Source: Planctomycetota bacterium | GTDB lineage: Bacteria > Planctomycetota > UBA1135 | Direction: 5' to 3' | NCBI GenBank assembly: GCA_008501825.1 | Contig: QQUA01000013.1 | Coordinates: 248,001-312,000 of the forward strand | DNA length: 64,000 nucleotides | Shown: positions 19,063 to 28,752 of the stretch, piece by piece | Layout of the letters: each line of letters begins with the position of its first letter | Position numbering within the stretch: position 1 is the stretch's first letter | Made by a program: the position numbers and the translations under genes | The notes under the pieces: model-generated | Databases searched by the model: none | Seen by the model: only the letters and a program-made list of their open reading frames with translations | Told to the model about the DNA's origin: nothing

Positions 19063-19932
19063 TTATCTCGAGCTGGTGGTGGTTTGAGTGGTGATGTTCC
19101 GGCCGGTCGCAGCACCGACTCCGGTCGGGCCACCGTCCGCGCCGGTTGGATCACCATCACCTTCGCCTTCCTCGCCTTCATCGGCCCCGTGAACCAGGGG
19201 ATGCAAGCGGTTCCGAAACATCCACCGAGTTTCCTCCGGCACGGTAAAGATCGCCCGAAACTCGTGGCGGGCCTTATTGGACCCTAAGATGCCAAGGCTT
19301 TCCAAGGAACGGCGCGGCTGCAATTCCAATTCGAGAAAGATCTCCATCGCGAAAGGCAGAGCTTCCAGATCTTCCGTGTCCCACTCTTCTTCCCAAGCGG
19401 GATCGAACTCCGGTCGCTCGTAGTACAAAATCTCAAACCGCGTAATTCGATCATAGAGCAGGGTGTACTGGCCCCCCTTGTACGGCTCATCGTCATTGAG
19501 GAAATCCTCCCGCCGATAGAGTTCCAGGAAATCGGAAAAACGCGGGTTTTGCCGCAACACATAGCCGACTTCCACTAGAGGCGCCCAAACGTCTTCATCC
19601 CTCACCATGTCGTGAAAGGGATTCTTGGATCGGCGGTGAACCAGCATTTGCAGGCGGTCGGCATCCGCTCCGCCGAGAGAAGAGTTCTCGCCGAACAAGA
19701 TGCGATAATCTTGGCAATCGAAATAGGCAAGATTGGCCAAATCGTCGCGAATCAACTCCAGGATGCGAGGTCCGATGCTTTCGGTTTCGTGAACGTTGTG
19801 GATCGTATCCACCGCCCGGTTGGTGGACTCCAGGGTTCCAAGCGTCACCGTAATCATCATGGCGCTGATCAACAAGGCGATCAGAACCTCGATCAAAGTA
19901 AAACCGCGCTTCCATCGACGATTCGGTCTCAT
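19063..19932 (-). CDS. gspJ: Type II secretion minor pseudopilin, GspJ-like
   Basis: A class III prepilin: a short basic leader (MRPNRRWKRG) and then FTLIEVLIALLISAMM, with the cleavage glycine before Phe and Glu at +5. Start taken at the ATG at 19932, which overlaps the gspI stop as ATGA; the longer frame would break the leader rule. At 289 residues with a glycine-rich tail (GADEGEEGEGDGDPTGADG) it is longer than most minor pseudopilins, in keeping with GspJ. Last gene of the gspDEFGHIJ run. Acts at the tip of the periplasmic pseudopilus in type II secretion. The individual name rests on position and size. Confidence 0.8.
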   Translation of the reverse strand: MRPNRRWKRGFTLIEVLIALLISAMMITVTLGTLESTNRAVDTIHNVHETESIGPRILELIRDDLANLAYFDCQDYRILFGENSSLGGADADRLQMLVHRRSKNPFHDMVRDEDVWAPLVEVGYVLRQNPRFSDFLELYRREDFLNDDEPYKGGQYTLLYDRITRFEILYYERPEFDPAWEEEWDTEDLEALPFAMEIFLELELQPRRSLESLGILGSNKARHEFRAIFTVPEETRWMFRNRLHPLVHGADEGEEGEGDGDPTGADGGPTGVGAATGRNITTQTTTSSR

Positions 19933-20492
19933 TGCATCTCCGAGGGAAAGGTGTCGTCTCCCCAAAGCTCGTCGTAGAGTTCGAAATCCTGATAAACCGC
20001 CCAGGTTGGAATCAAAGTTTCCAAGGTGAAGTCCTGAAACTCGCCGTTGCCGTCCGGGAAAGTAATGGTGAGAAACACTCGGGTTAGTTCAGGCTTTTGT
20101 TCTTCCTCTTCGTCTTGTTCGTATTCGGTTCGGGCGGCTTCTCTCCAAACCGCTTCCTCCTCAGTGGGCAAGCTACCGCCGGCAAAGGAACTGCCCTCTC
20201 CCAGTCCAATGATGTAAACCACATCGGGCGCCCCTTCTTCGGTGAAGTCGCCACCGTAACCGTCATACAAATCCGGCACCCGGGCAGCGCGAATGCGTTG
20301 CAGCAAATTTTCTCCGTGGCGGGCGGCGATGGACTGATTCATTGCCGTGATCGCCCGGCCGATGGAACGATTGCGGATCTCCAGCATGACCACCATGGCA
20401 ATCGCCAGCAGCATCAAAGCCGCCATGACTTCGATCAAGGAGAAGCCGCCTTGACGACCGCCTCGAGCCTTGCCGGGGAAGCTAGAAATCAT
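19929..20492 (-). CDS. gspI: Type II secretion minor pseudopilin, GspI-like
   Basis: A 187-residue prepilin with basic leader and cleavage site GRQGG before FSLIEVMAALMLLAIAMVVML. The ATG at 20492 is preceded by GGAG, so I prefer it to the TTG at 20501. It overlaps gspH by 11 bases and gspJ by 4 bases (ATGA), consistent with an operon. An acidic stretch (YEQDEEEEQKPE) is unusual. Assigned as GspI by order between GspH-like and GspJ-like genes. Confidence 0.8.
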   Translation of the reverse strand: MISSFPGKARGGRQGGFSLIEVMAALMLLAIAMVVMLEIRNRSIGRAITAMNQSIAARHGENLLQRIRAARVPDLYDGYGGDFTEEGAPDVVYIIGLGEGSSFAGGSLPTEEEAVWREAARTEYEQDEEEEQKPELTRVFLTITFPDGNGEFQDFTLETLIPTWAVYQDFELYDELWGDDTFPSEMQ

Positions 20493-21045
20493 CGTCTCCA
20501 ACCGGAGCGGGGGTTTCCCGTCCTTGGCTAACTTTGCTGTGGCCGGTCAGGGCGACGACTCTCAAGGTCAAGGTGTAGCCCTCGCCGGCGTCGTTTTCCA
20601 AGTAGATGTAGAAGTTATCGGAGGCTCCTAAAGCCGAATACCGGACCTGGAAGGTTCCCGCCTCCACCAGTTGCCCGGTATTTTTCAATATCCCGCCGAT
20701 GTGAACCCCCGAGGGCAGGATCTTCCACTGCAAGGCCACCCGGTCTTCCGGGGTTCGAGCCAAACGACCCTCTTCGTCCAAGGGAGTCAAAATTCGAAAC
20801 TGTTGTTCGTCCAAGTCGAATTCCACCGAGTATTCCCGGCCGTAAGCAATCGCCGAAATTCGAGCCAAATCCAAGGTACCGAGAATGTCCCGGGCCGCCG
20901 CTTCCCCGCGGCTGGTCGGCAAATAGGTATCCAGGCGAACGGTGGCGGTGGTCACCATCAAAGCAATGATCAGCACCACCACCGAGATTTCAATCAAGGT
21001 GAAACCCGCGGAGTTGCGGTGTCCCGGCCGCAGGGCGAGTTTCAA
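20482..21045 (-). CDS. gspH: Type II secretion pseudopilin, GspH-like
   Basis: The prepilin motif is RNSAG then FTLIEISVVVLIIALMV, followed by a soluble domain of GspH size. The open frame runs upstream into gspG in another phase, so the start must lie inside it. I take the TTG at 21045, 13 bases after the gspG stop and just after a purine-rich AGGGGTAGAGGG stretch, giving 187 residues and a 13-residue leader. Minor pseudopilin of the type II machine. The start codon is the least certain part. Confidence 0.75.
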   Translation of the reverse strand: MKLALRPGHRNSAGFTLIEISVVVLIIALMVTTATVRLDTYLPTSRGEAAARDILGTLDLARISAIAYGREYSVEFDLDEQQFRILTPLDEEGRLARTPEDRVALQWKILPSGVHIGGILKNTGQLVEAGTFQVRYSALGASDNFYIYLENDAGEGYTLTLRVVALTGHSKVSQGRETPAPVGDDDF

Positions 21046-21058
21046 GGACCCTCTACCC

Positions 21059-21475
21059 CTAAAGTTCCTCGGAAGAGATGTCCGCGTTTTCACCTTCACC
21101 GCCGGGAGATCCGTCCGCTCCATAGGAAATGATGGTGTAGGTGCTGCCGGCAGGTTGGTAGTCGTATTCGTTGCCCCAAGGATCCAAGGGCACCGAATCA
21201 GAAGTGATGTAAGGCTGTCCGGAAGCCGGATCCGGCTCCAACAAATCCTCCAGGGCTTCCGGAATCTTGCCGTTGGTGACTTGGTAAAGCTGGATGGCGC
21301 CTTCGAATTCCTTGATTTGGATTTCAGCCGCTCCCTTTTTCCCGCGGATGAACACACCGATCACGTTTTTGCCGACCATGCCCAGTAACAGGCCGACCAG
21401 CAAAATGACCACCAAGATTTCCAGGAGGGTGAAACCTCCCGCTTTCCGACGACGTAGGAACTTGCCCTTGTTCAT
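21059..21475 (-). CDS. gspG: Type II secretion major pseudopilin GspG
   Basis: A basic leader (MNKGKFLRRRKAG) precedes GFTLLEILVVILLVGLLLGM. The C-terminal part has the GspG features DPWGNEYDYQ and YTIISYGADGSPGGEGENADI, which in known GspG proteins bind calcium. At 138 residues it fits the family. I chose the ATG at 21475; a GTG at 21514, with AGGGAG about ten bases upstream, would give a longer leader. It lies between gspF and gspH. Builds the shaft of the periplasmic pseudopilus. Confidence 0.9.
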   Translation of the reverse strand: MNKGKFLRRRKAGGFTLLEILVVILLVGLLLGMVGKNVIGVFIRGKKGAAEIQIKEFEGAIQLYQVTNGKIPEALEDLLEPDPASGQPYITSDSVPLDPWGNEYDYQPAGSTYTIISYGADGSPGGEGENADISSEEL

Positions 21476-21573
21476 GACGAATGGTTTCGGCTTTGGTTGA
21501 GAACCGCTTTGCACGGATGGCGACTCCCTCTCGACCGGGCGGTTCGCCGGCCCAGCGATGGGGCGGCGGGACC

Positions 21574-22890
21574 TCAGAAGGACTGAGACATCAAGAGGAC
21601 CGGCCAGAGGATCGAAAGAACGATGAAGCCGACCAATACCGCCAAGAAGACGATGAGGATCGGTTCAATCAAGGAAGTGAACTTCTGGGTGGCGATGTCC
21701 ACTTCCTCGGCGTAGGCTTCGCCTACCTGATTCATCATATGGTCCAGTTCGCCGGACTGTTCACCGACGGCGATCATATAGCCCATCAACGGCGGAAAGA
21801 CTCCCGACTCCTTGATCGGAGTGGCGATGTCGGCCCCCTCCAAGATTTTGGAGCGGACGTCGTCCACCGTATTTTCCAACAAACGGTTACCCAAGACGCT
21901 TCGGGTAACTTCTAGACACCGGACCACCGGCACGCCGGAGCGCAGCAGGGTGGCAAAGGTCTGGGCAAAACGGGCCAAAGCCTGCTTCACCAACAAATCG
22001 CCCATCAGCGGCATGCGCAACATCTTGCGATCGATCGCCAGCCGACCCTTTTCGGAGGCGTAGACCAAGTTGAATACCAGCATGCCGAAAATGAACAGCA
22101 ACAACAGGCCCCACCAATAAGCCACCAGGAAGTCGGAAGCTCCCTGCAACAAACGAGTGGGAAGAGGCAGCAACTGGCCGCGGCTTTCCAGCATCTGGGT
22201 GATTTGCGGTACCACCATGACCAGCAAGGCCGCGACGACCAAAAGGCCGATGATCAACATAATCACCGGGTAGGCCAAAGCCGCCTGGACTTTGTTCCGG
22301 ACCCGGGTTTGGTTTTGAATGAAGTTGGCCAGGCGGTCCAGCACCTCATCCAATCGGCCGGCAGCCTCACCGGATTTGACCATGGAAACATAAAGTTCGT
22401 CGAAGTATTCCGGGTGCCTGGCCAAAGCTTCGGCGGTGGGGCGACCTTGCGCGATATTCTCCCGAATGTCGCGATACATCACGTTCAGTCGTTTGTTTTC
22501 GGTCTGCTCAATAATGGCGCGAAGAGCTTCGGTCAGCGGAATGCCGGCTTTGATCAAGGTGGCCAACTGGCGAGTGAAGGTGCTGACCACCTCCAGCCGC
22601 TTCTTGTTGATGTGACCGCTTTCCCGGCCACGGGCCTTGGATAGCTTTTCCTGCAGATTCTCACTGAGCTTGGCGAGCTTTTCATCGCCCTTGCCCTTGC
22701 GGCCGACCTTCTTGACCTTGACCTTCTTTTTCTTTGCCCGCTTGGAACGGCCGCCGGTTTCGCGTACGTCGACCACCATTTGGTTCTGGCGACGCAGTTT
22801 CATCCGCGCATCCCGCGGAGAATCCGCATCAATCACCCCGGAGGCTTTGCCTCCCTTGGCGTTGAAGCCCTTCCACTCGTAGATGGGCAT
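21574..22890 (-). CDS. gspF: Type II secretion inner-membrane platform protein GspF
   Basis: A 438-residue polytopic protein with two T2SSF domains. The first (about 95-215) has STFTRQLATLIKAGIPL; the second (about 300-425) has LARFAQTFATLLRSGVPV and GEQSGELDHMM. Membrane segments lie near 195-225, 245-265 and the C-terminus. A long basic insert (RSKRAKKKKVKVKKVGRKG) precedes the first domain and is unusual. The N-terminus MPIYEWKGFNAKG is typical. It assembles with the GspE ATPase, encoded immediately upstream with a 29-base gap. Confidence 0.92.
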   Translation of the reverse strand: MPIYEWKGFNAKGGKASGVIDADSPRDARMKLRRQNQMVVDVRETGGRSKRAKKKKVKVKKVGRKGKGDEKLAKLSENLQEKLSKARGRESGHINKKRLEVVSTFTRQLATLIKAGIPLTEALRAIIEQTENKRLNVMYRDIRENIAQGRPTAEALARHPEYFDELYVSMVKSGEAAGRLDEVLDRLANFIQNQTRVRNKVQAALAYPVIMLIIGLLVVAALLVMVVPQITQMLESRGQLLPLPTRLLQGASDFLVAYWWGLLLLFIFGMLVFNLVYASEKGRLAIDRKMLRMPLMGDLLVKQALARFAQTFATLLRSGVPVVRCLEVTRSVLGNRLLENTVDDVRSKILEGADIATPIKESGVFPPLMGYMIAVGEQSGELDHMMNQVGEAYAEEVDIATQKFTSLIEPILIVFLAVLVGFIVLSILWPVLLMSQSF

Positions 22891-22919
22891 GTCGCAGAAC
22901 TCCTTGGCTGGGTTTCCCT

Positions 22920-24650
22920 TTAGAAGGCGTCCAATTGGGTAACGCGCATGACCTCGGCGGGGGTGGTCACGCCCTCAATGACTTTTTCCAATCCGTCGCC
23001 TCGCAAGGTGCGCATGCCCCCGGCGATGGCGGCTTTCTTCAGCTCGGTGGCGGAAGCGCGATTGATGATCAAAGTGCGGATGTCTTCGGTCATCGGCAAC
23101 AGCTCGTAAATGGCGGTTCGGCCTTGGTAGCCGGACTGGAAACAATCCTCGCAACCGGGGCTGTGAGCGATTTTGCCGTCCTTCAGGCGACTCAGATCCA
23201 AACCCAAATCTTTGATTTCCGCCATTTCCGTCCTGCCCGGCTCCTGCCACACCCGGCAAGTCGGACAAGTAGTTCGCACCAGGCGTTGCGCCACCACCAA
23301 AATCAAGGACGAGCTGACTAGATAAGGCTCGACGCCGATGTCCACCAAACGGGTGACGGTGCTGGGCGCATCATTGGTATGCACGGTGGAAAACACCAAG
23401 TGACCGGTAATGGCGGCTCGAATGGCGATTTCCGCCGTTTCCAAGTCCCGAATCTCACCGACCATCATGACGTCAGGGTCTTGGCGCAAAAAGGAGCGCA
23501 AGCCGGCGGCGAAGGTCAGGCCTTTCTTGGTATTGACCTGGACCTGGCTGATTCCGTCCAGGTGATATTCCACCGGATCCTCAATGGTGAGGATGTTCTT
23601 TTCTCCAGTACTAATCTTGGTCAGGCTGGCATAGAGGGTGGTGGTTTTTCCGGAACCGGTCGGCCCGGTTACCAGGATGATGCCGTGAGGATAATGAATG
23701 TAATGATTGAGAGTGTCCCGGTTGCTTTCATCTAATCCGATTTGCTCCAAGTGATAGGAGCGAGCCGTTTTATCCAGCAAACGCAGCACCGCCCGCTCAC
23801 CGTCGCTGGTCGGGACCACGGAAATCCGGACGTCGACTTCGCCGTCGCCGATCCGCACCGTAGCCCGGCCATCTTGGGGCAAACGCCGTTCGGCGATGTC
23901 CATTTTGCCCATGACCTTGATCCGGGAAAGGATCGCGTCTTGAGCGTTCTTCGGCACCGTCTCCATGTCATAGAGAATGCCGTCAATGCGAAACCGGACT
24001 TGCAGGCGATCGGTAAAGGGTTGGAAGTGAACGTCGGAAGCCCGCAACTTCAAAGCCTGGAACAACACCGAGTTGACCAGCTTGATGATGGGGGCCTTGT
24101 TGGCCACGTCCAGCAGGTCTTCGCCTTCCTCGACCGAAGCCGCCAGTCCGGCGATGTCCGATTCATCCAAATCGCCCAAGGCTTCGTCGACGCCGTCGGC
24201 CTTGTGCCGGAACGCCCGGTTGACCACCTCGGTGATTTCCGCCCGCGGCGATAACAAGAACTCGACTTCCATCGGCAGCATGGAAGCCAAATCGTCTTGC
24301 GGGTGGACGTCGAGGGGATTGGCACAAGCCACTCGCATGATCCCGTCCACCTCTTCCACCGCGATCATGTTGTGGGCGCGAGCGAAAGCGAGAGGGACGC
24401 GATCGACGAAGGCCCCGGGCACCCGGATCTGTTCCAGCTTCTCGATGAAGTCCAGATCCAAATCCTTGGCAAAGGCCTGCAAGACCTTGTCTTCGTCCAA
24501 TCCTCGGGTCAGCAGGACCCGATCGAAGGTTTGGCCGGTGGCCAAAGCCTGGTCCCGCAGTTTGCGCAGCTCCGCCTCTTCCAGTCCGGTGCTTTCGCTT
24601 AAAAGCTGGATCAAGTCGGCAGCTTGAGTATCCAATTCACCAGGATTCAC
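22920..24650 (-). CDS. gspE: Type II secretion ATPase GspE
   Basis: A hexameric ATPase that powers pseudopilus assembly on the cytoplasmic face. The 576-residue frame has a GspE N-terminal domain, Walker A GPTGSGKTTT (about 329-338), the Asp-box region TIEDPVEYHLDG, Walker B VMMVGEIRDLETAEIA, the His-box TVHTNDAPSTV, and a zinc tetracysteine motif (CPTC and CEDC). All expected motifs are intact. The start is a GTG at 24650, 78 bases after gspD. Type IV pilus PilB is the close alternative, but the neighbouring secretin and pseudopilins favour type II secretion. Confidence 0.92.
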   Translation of the reverse strand: MNPGELDTQAADLIQLLSESTGLEEAELRKLRDQALATGQTFDRVLLTRGLDEDKVLQAFAKDLDLDFIEKLEQIRVPGAFVDRVPLAFARAHNMIAVEEVDGIMRVACANPLDVHPQDDLASMLPMEVEFLLSPRAEITEVVNRAFRHKADGVDEALGDLDESDIAGLAASVEEGEDLLDVANKAPIIKLVNSVLFQALKLRASDVHFQPFTDRLQVRFRIDGILYDMETVPKNAQDAILSRIKVMGKMDIAERRLPQDGRATVRIGDGEVDVRISVVPTSDGERAVLRLLDKTARSYHLEQIGLDESNRDTLNHYIHYPHGIILVTGPTGSGKTTTLYASLTKISTGEKNILTIEDPVEYHLDGISQVQVNTKKGLTFAAGLRSFLRQDPDVMMVGEIRDLETAEIAIRAAITGHLVFSTVHTNDAPSTVTRLVDIGVEPYLVSSSLILVVAQRLVRTTCPTCRVWQEPGRTEMAEIKDLGLDLSRLKDGKIAHSPGCEDCFQSGYQGRTAIYELLPMTEDIRTLIINRASATELKKAAIAGGMRTLRGDGLEKVIEGVTTPAEVMRVTQLDAF

Positions 24651-24728
24651 GACCTTTCGCCCTCCCCAGGCCCGGGGCCCGGTTGTTGGTCCATGGGATC
24701 CATCCAGAGTACGGGACGAACCCCGGAC

Positions 24729-27053
24729 TTACTCGCCGTTACCGGCCTCAGGTAAATTTCGGCCATTGGGCTCGGTTTCCGGAGAGACAAAGGGACTTCC
24801 GGCAGGATCTTCCATCAACTCCGCCGAAGTGGCGCCGACGTCTTCCGCCGGGACAAAGCCGCCCTGGCTGACGAAAGTCGGCGCGGCGAAGGTGGAAAGA
24901 TCCAGCATGCCGCCCTCAGGCCCTTCTTCCCCTCCCTCGAGGATGACGTCCAAGGGATTTTCCAAATCGAACTCCGGATCCACCTGCCGCACCCGGTCCA
25001 GACCGATGATGTCGGCGGCCCGGGCCTTGCCGGCCTTGGTCAAATCCGCCAACTCCTCGAAATCGTCCATGATCCGCGGCGTGCAGAAGAAAAACAGGGT
25101 GGTCTTGATGTTGTTTTTGGTGGTGCGACCGAACACCCAACCCAAAACCGGGATGTCGGAAAGCCAGGGAATGCCAGTTTCGTCGTACAGCAAGTCGTCC
25201 CGGATCACACCGCCGATCCACATGGTGGCGCCGTCGGGGAGATAGACCGTGGTGGTCAATTTCCGGGTCGCCCGAGGCGGTGGGATGGTGCCGCCGCTGA
25301 AGGTGCCGCGGAAGGCGGAGATCTCCAAGCTGATCCCGAGCCGCAGGTAGGTTCGGCCGGAAATCGACGGCGTAATTTCCAAAGTGATGCCGGCTTCTTC
25401 GTAACCGGCAAAGGTCTCGGTGGTGCCGACTCCCTGAGTGGTTTGCAACTGGGTGGTAGGAATCTCATCCTTGCTTTCCACCCGGGCCACTCGGTTGTTG
25501 CTGACCAAGATGGAAGGAATGGAAAGGATGTTGGCGTCGGAAGATTCCTGGGCCGCGGCAATCAAAAACGGCAAGCCGAAGTCGGCGCCGTCCAAAATCC
25601 CGGCGGTCAAACCGGAAGTGTTGGTAGGCGGCACCCGGGTGTCCGGCAGGTTGTCGTTGTCGGTATCGATCAGGGTGGAGATGCCCACCGAGGTGAAACC
25701 GAAACCGGTTTGGGCATCGCCGCTGGGCGGCTGCACGTTGGCGAACTCCAGACCGATATCGCGAGTGAAGTCTTCACTGACTTCAATCAGGGCGGTCTCG
25801 ATCAACACCTGAGGTTGGCGCTGATCCAATTGATCGAGCAGACGCTCCAACTCGGCCCATTTGGTTCGAGTGGCGGTAATCAATAGGGAATTGGTTTCTT
25901 CCTGGGAAACCAAAACCACCCGCTGCTCGCCCAAGCTGCTTTGGGAGCCGGTGGTCCCGGCGCTACGAGCCCTTTGCTCTTCCGCTTGCTGAGTTCGATT
26001 CAAGAACTCTTGTAAGTCCTCGGACAACTCCTCGGCCGAGATGTTTTTGAGCAAATAAACCCGGAAGTTGGTTTCCGGCACTTCCAGAACGCTGTCCAAT
26101 TGGGCCAATAGATCCTTGATCCGCTCCATGTTTTCCTTGGAAGCGGTAATGATCAGACTGTTGTCCCGGGGCCAGGGAACGATGGAAGTTTCGATCTCGT
26201 TCAGAGCCCGGCCGGCCTCGTTGGTGTTGCGAGGGCTGCTCGGCCGCCGGCTGGTGCTGGAACCGCCGGAGACGTCCTCCAGCAAATCTTGCAGCAACTG
26301 GGCCACCTCCTCGGCGGAGGCTTCATGCAATTGGATCTTGGCGAATTCGGGCTGAGGACGATCCGGCTCTACGTCCAGGATCTCCAACAGCCGCACCGCC
26401 CAGGCCACGAAGGGCCCATAACCCTGGATCAGGATGGCGTTTTCATTTTGCAGCGGCATAAAGGAATCCTGCCCGGCACCGGAACCGCCGCCGGACAAGC
26501 CCGATCGCAAATTGGTGCCCAGACTCTGGGCGTTGGCATAGACCAGGGGAACCACGGTGGTGATGTGAATCCCCGGGCTGTCGGCGAATTCCTTCACCTG
26601 ATCCATCTCCACGAACAGGGTGTTGGCCCGGACCAACTGGTTCGTGGAAGCATTCATCGGCGTGATCACCACGACTTCCAAATCGCCGGAGCCCTGGGTC
26701 ACGCAGACGTAGTTGTGGATCTTCATCATGGTCTGGAAGAAGGAATAGAAGTCCTCCTTCCGAATCCTTTTCGGACCGTATAGCTGCAACTTCTTGCGAT
26801 CCAGCTCCGCGGTCAGGTTGGCGTTGCTGGTGTCGATGGTGAAGTTCTTGGCGGTGTTCTCCTGGCATATCTTGATGAACTGGCGCAGAGTGATGCCTTC
26901 ATCGGTTTCGGAGAAATTCAGGACGATGTATTCGCCTTCGTCTTGCACCGCCCCCTCAGGGACCGGCACGCCAGGCATGGGATCCTGAGGTTCCTGGGGA
27001 ACCCAGGCACCGGCCGTTAAGGCAAGGATCAAGGTGGCCGTGTGGAAGAGCAT
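24729..27053 (-). CDS. gspD: Type II secretion outer-membrane secretin GspD
   Basis: A 774-residue secretin. Signal peptide MLFHTATLILALTAGAWVPQ, then N-domains (about 55-440; N0 with NFTIDTSN, several N1-type repeats with LLQDLLED and LLAQLDSV), then the secretin core (about 470-690) with QVLIETALIEV, and VYLPDGATMWIGGVIRDD and WLSDIPVLGWVFG near the gate. The tail (about 690-774) is acidic and glycine-rich. It forms the outer-membrane pore. First gene of the gsp run; the 328-base region before it must hold the operon promoter. GspC, GspL and GspM, which normally connect the pore to the platform, are absent from this cluster. Confidence 0.92.
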   Translation of the reverse strand: MLFHTATLILALTAGAWVPQEPQDPMPGVPVPEGAVQDEGEYIVLNFSETDEGITLRQFIKICQENTAKNFTIDTSNANLTAELDRKKLQLYGPKRIRKEDFYSFFQTMMKIHNYVCVTQGSGDLEVVVITPMNASTNQLVRANTLFVEMDQVKEFADSPGIHITTVVPLVYANAQSLGTNLRSGLSGGGSGAGQDSFMPLQNENAILIQGYGPFVAWAVRLLEILDVEPDRPQPEFAKIQLHEASAEEVAQLLQDLLEDVSGGSSTSRRPSSPRNTNEAGRALNEIETSIVPWPRDNSLIITASKENMERIKDLLAQLDSVLEVPETNFRVYLLKNISAEELSEDLQEFLNRTQQAEEQRARSAGTTGSQSSLGEQRVVLVSQEETNSLLITATRTKWAELERLLDQLDQRQPQVLIETALIEVSEDFTRDIGLEFANVQPPSGDAQTGFGFTSVGISTLIDTDNDNLPDTRVPPTNTSGLTAGILDGADFGLPFLIAAAQESSDANILSIPSILVSNNRVARVESKDEIPTTQLQTTQGVGTTETFAGYEEAGITLEITPSISGRTYLRLGISLEISAFRGTFSGGTIPPPRATRKLTTTVYLPDGATMWIGGVIRDDLLYDETGIPWLSDIPVLGWVFGRTTKNNIKTTLFFFCTPRIMDDFEELADLTKAGKARAADIIGLDRVRQVDPEFDLENPLDVILEGGEEGPEGGMLDLSTFAAPTFVSQGGFVPAEDVGATSAELMEDPAGSPFVSPETEPNGRNLPEAGNGE

Positions 27054-27381
27054 CCGGGCTGTGTCTCTCTAAGGCTTTGGGCTTGCAGGTTGGGCCGGGT
27101 TCGGGCACCAGGAAAAGTCTAGTGCCGGCCCCAACCCACTGAAAGGACCTTCGCTTCTGCTTTCGACGACTTGGCCGCCTCGGCCCTTCCGACAAAATCC
27201 AGCCATCTAGGCGGTCTGCCGCCGATCCGCCACCGCCGCCCGGAGTCGGCCAGCGAAAAAATGGCCGTAACCGAGTAACGAGAAAGCTCGGCCGGCGAAC
27301 CTGAGGAAAGCTCCCCGGAAGGGGAGGCGGCCTCGCCGGACCCTGCTAGGATGCTCCGCCGACGCGCTACCAAGCCATCAC
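27054..27381. other. 328-base divergent intergenic region (gspD / NhaD-like)
   Basis: No credible gene: short frames here lack family features. It must contain divergent promoters for the gsp operon and the transporter. I see one hairpin, ctcccc (27311-27316) with ggggag (27321-27326) around a GGAA loop, 56 bases before the transporter start. I cannot name a promoter with confidence. Confidence 0.5.
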
Positions 27382-28734
27382 ATGAGCTCGATACCGGATT
27401 TGGCTTCCCCCGCCGTTTTGGAACAAGGGCACCACTACGTACCCCACGTTTTGTGGGTGGCGCCCTTCGTGGCGATGCTGCTGTCCATCGCCGTCCTGCC
27501 CTTGGTCGCCGGCCATTGGTGGCATTCCAATCTGAACCGTTTCAAGGTCGCCCTGGTCTGCGGCCTGCCGGTTTTCGGTCTGTTCGCCTACCACGGCGAG
27601 TGGCACACCATCAGCCACACGGTTCACGAATACGCCAGTTTTTTGATTCTCCTGGCCAGCCTATACACCGCTTCGGGAGGCATCGTGCTGCGCGGCGACC
27701 TGAAGGCGAACCCGATGACCAATACGGCATTCCTGGCCCTGGGCTCGCTTTTGGCTTCCTTCATGGGAACCACCGGAGCGGCCATGCTGCTGGTCCGGCC
27801 GCTGCTGAAAACCAACTCGCAAAGGCGTTATAAAGTCCATACCGCGGTGTTTTTCGTTTTCACCGTGTGCAATATCGGAGGTTGTTTGACCCCGCTCGGC
27901 GATCCGCCCCTGTTCCTTGGATACTTACGCGGCGTCCCCTTCGCCTGGACTTTCGGCCTGGTCTATCCCTGGGCTTTCACTCTGGCGGTGCTGCTGGTGC
28001 TTTATTTCCTGATCGATTCCTTGTTCTATGCCCGGGAGGACAAGTTCAGTCTGGAAGCCGACCGCAGTCACGTCGAGCCGCTACGGCTTCAAGGCCGGAG
28101 CAACTTCCTTTGGCTGATCGGCGTGGTGTTGTCGGTCGCCTTCTTAACCGGACCGAATCTGGCCCAGTGGTTGGGCCAGCAAGAGACCGATCTCATTCCG
28201 CGCTTCGGCCGCGACGCGGCTTTGGTGCTTCTCGGTCTGGGCGCCTACCTCACCACGCGGCCGGAGAATCGGGAAGCCAACGAATTTACCTGGCACCCGA
28301 TTCTGGAAGTGGCGGCTTTGTTCTTCGGCATTTTCCTCAGCATGATGGCGGCCATTCGATTGCTGGAAGTCAACGGCCAGAACTTACCGTTGGATTCGCC
28401 CCAGCATTACTTCTGGCTCACCGGAACCCTGTCGGCGTTTTTGGACAATGCGCCGACGTACGTAGTGTTCTTCGAAGCCGGAGCCGCCAAAGCCAAAGGC
28501 ATGGGAATCACCGATTCCCTGGTCGCCGGAGTTCCGGAAGTGGATCTAACCGCCATTTCCCTGGGAGCGGTGTTCATGGGAGCCGTGACCTACATCGGCA
28601 ACGCACCGAACTTCATGGTGAAGGCCATTGCTGAAGAAAGGCGAGTCAAGATGCCTTCCTTCTTCGGGTACATGATGTATTCCCTGGTCATCCTGGTTCC
28701 GGTTTTCCTGGTTTCGACCCTCATCTTCTTGTAA
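27382..28734 (+). CDS. NhaD/CitMHS-type ion transporter
   Basis: A 450-residue polytopic membrane protein of the IT superfamily, with about 11-12 hydrophobic segments. The conserved NxGGxxTPxGDPP-type motif appears as NIGGCLTPLGDPPLFLGYLRGVPF, here broken by position around residues 163-186, and the second half has FLDNAPTYVVFFE and YIGNAPNFMVKAIAEE. These fit NhaD-type sodium/proton antiporters and related citrate or arsenite carriers. It starts ATG at 27382 and is followed 18 bases later by a PTS EIIA-like gene, which suggests regulation by phosphotransfer or an ion-homeostasis operon. The transported ion is not certain. Confidence 0.82.
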   Translation: MSSIPDLASPAVLEQGHHYVPHVLWVAPFVAMLLSIAVLPLVAGHWWHSNLNRFKVALVCGLPVFGLFAYHGEWHTISHTVHEYASFLILLASLYTASGGIVLRGDLKANPMTNTAFLALGSLLASFMGTTGAAMLLVRPLLKTNSQRRYKVHTAVFFVFTVCNIGGCLTPLGDPPLFLGYLRGVPFAWTFGLVYPWAFTLAVLLVLYFLIDSLFYAREDKFSLEADRSHVEPLRLQGRSNFLWLIGVVLSVAFLTGPNLAQWLGQQETDLIPRFGRDAALVLLGLGAYLTTRPENREANEFTWHPILEVAALFFGIFLSMMAAIRLLEVNGQNLPLDSPQHYFWLTGTLSAFLDNAPTYVVFFEAGAAKAKGMGITDSLVAGVPEVDLTAISLGAVFMGAVTYIGNAPNFMVKAIAEERRVKMPSFFGYMMYSLVILVPVFLVSTLIFL

Positions 28735-28752
28735 AAGGCAACGGCAGAACTC

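Noticed and set aside
27119-27373. 84-codon minus-strand frame upstream of the NhaD-like gene
   Set aside because: It has low-complexity composition and no homologous look; it lies in a divergent promoter region.
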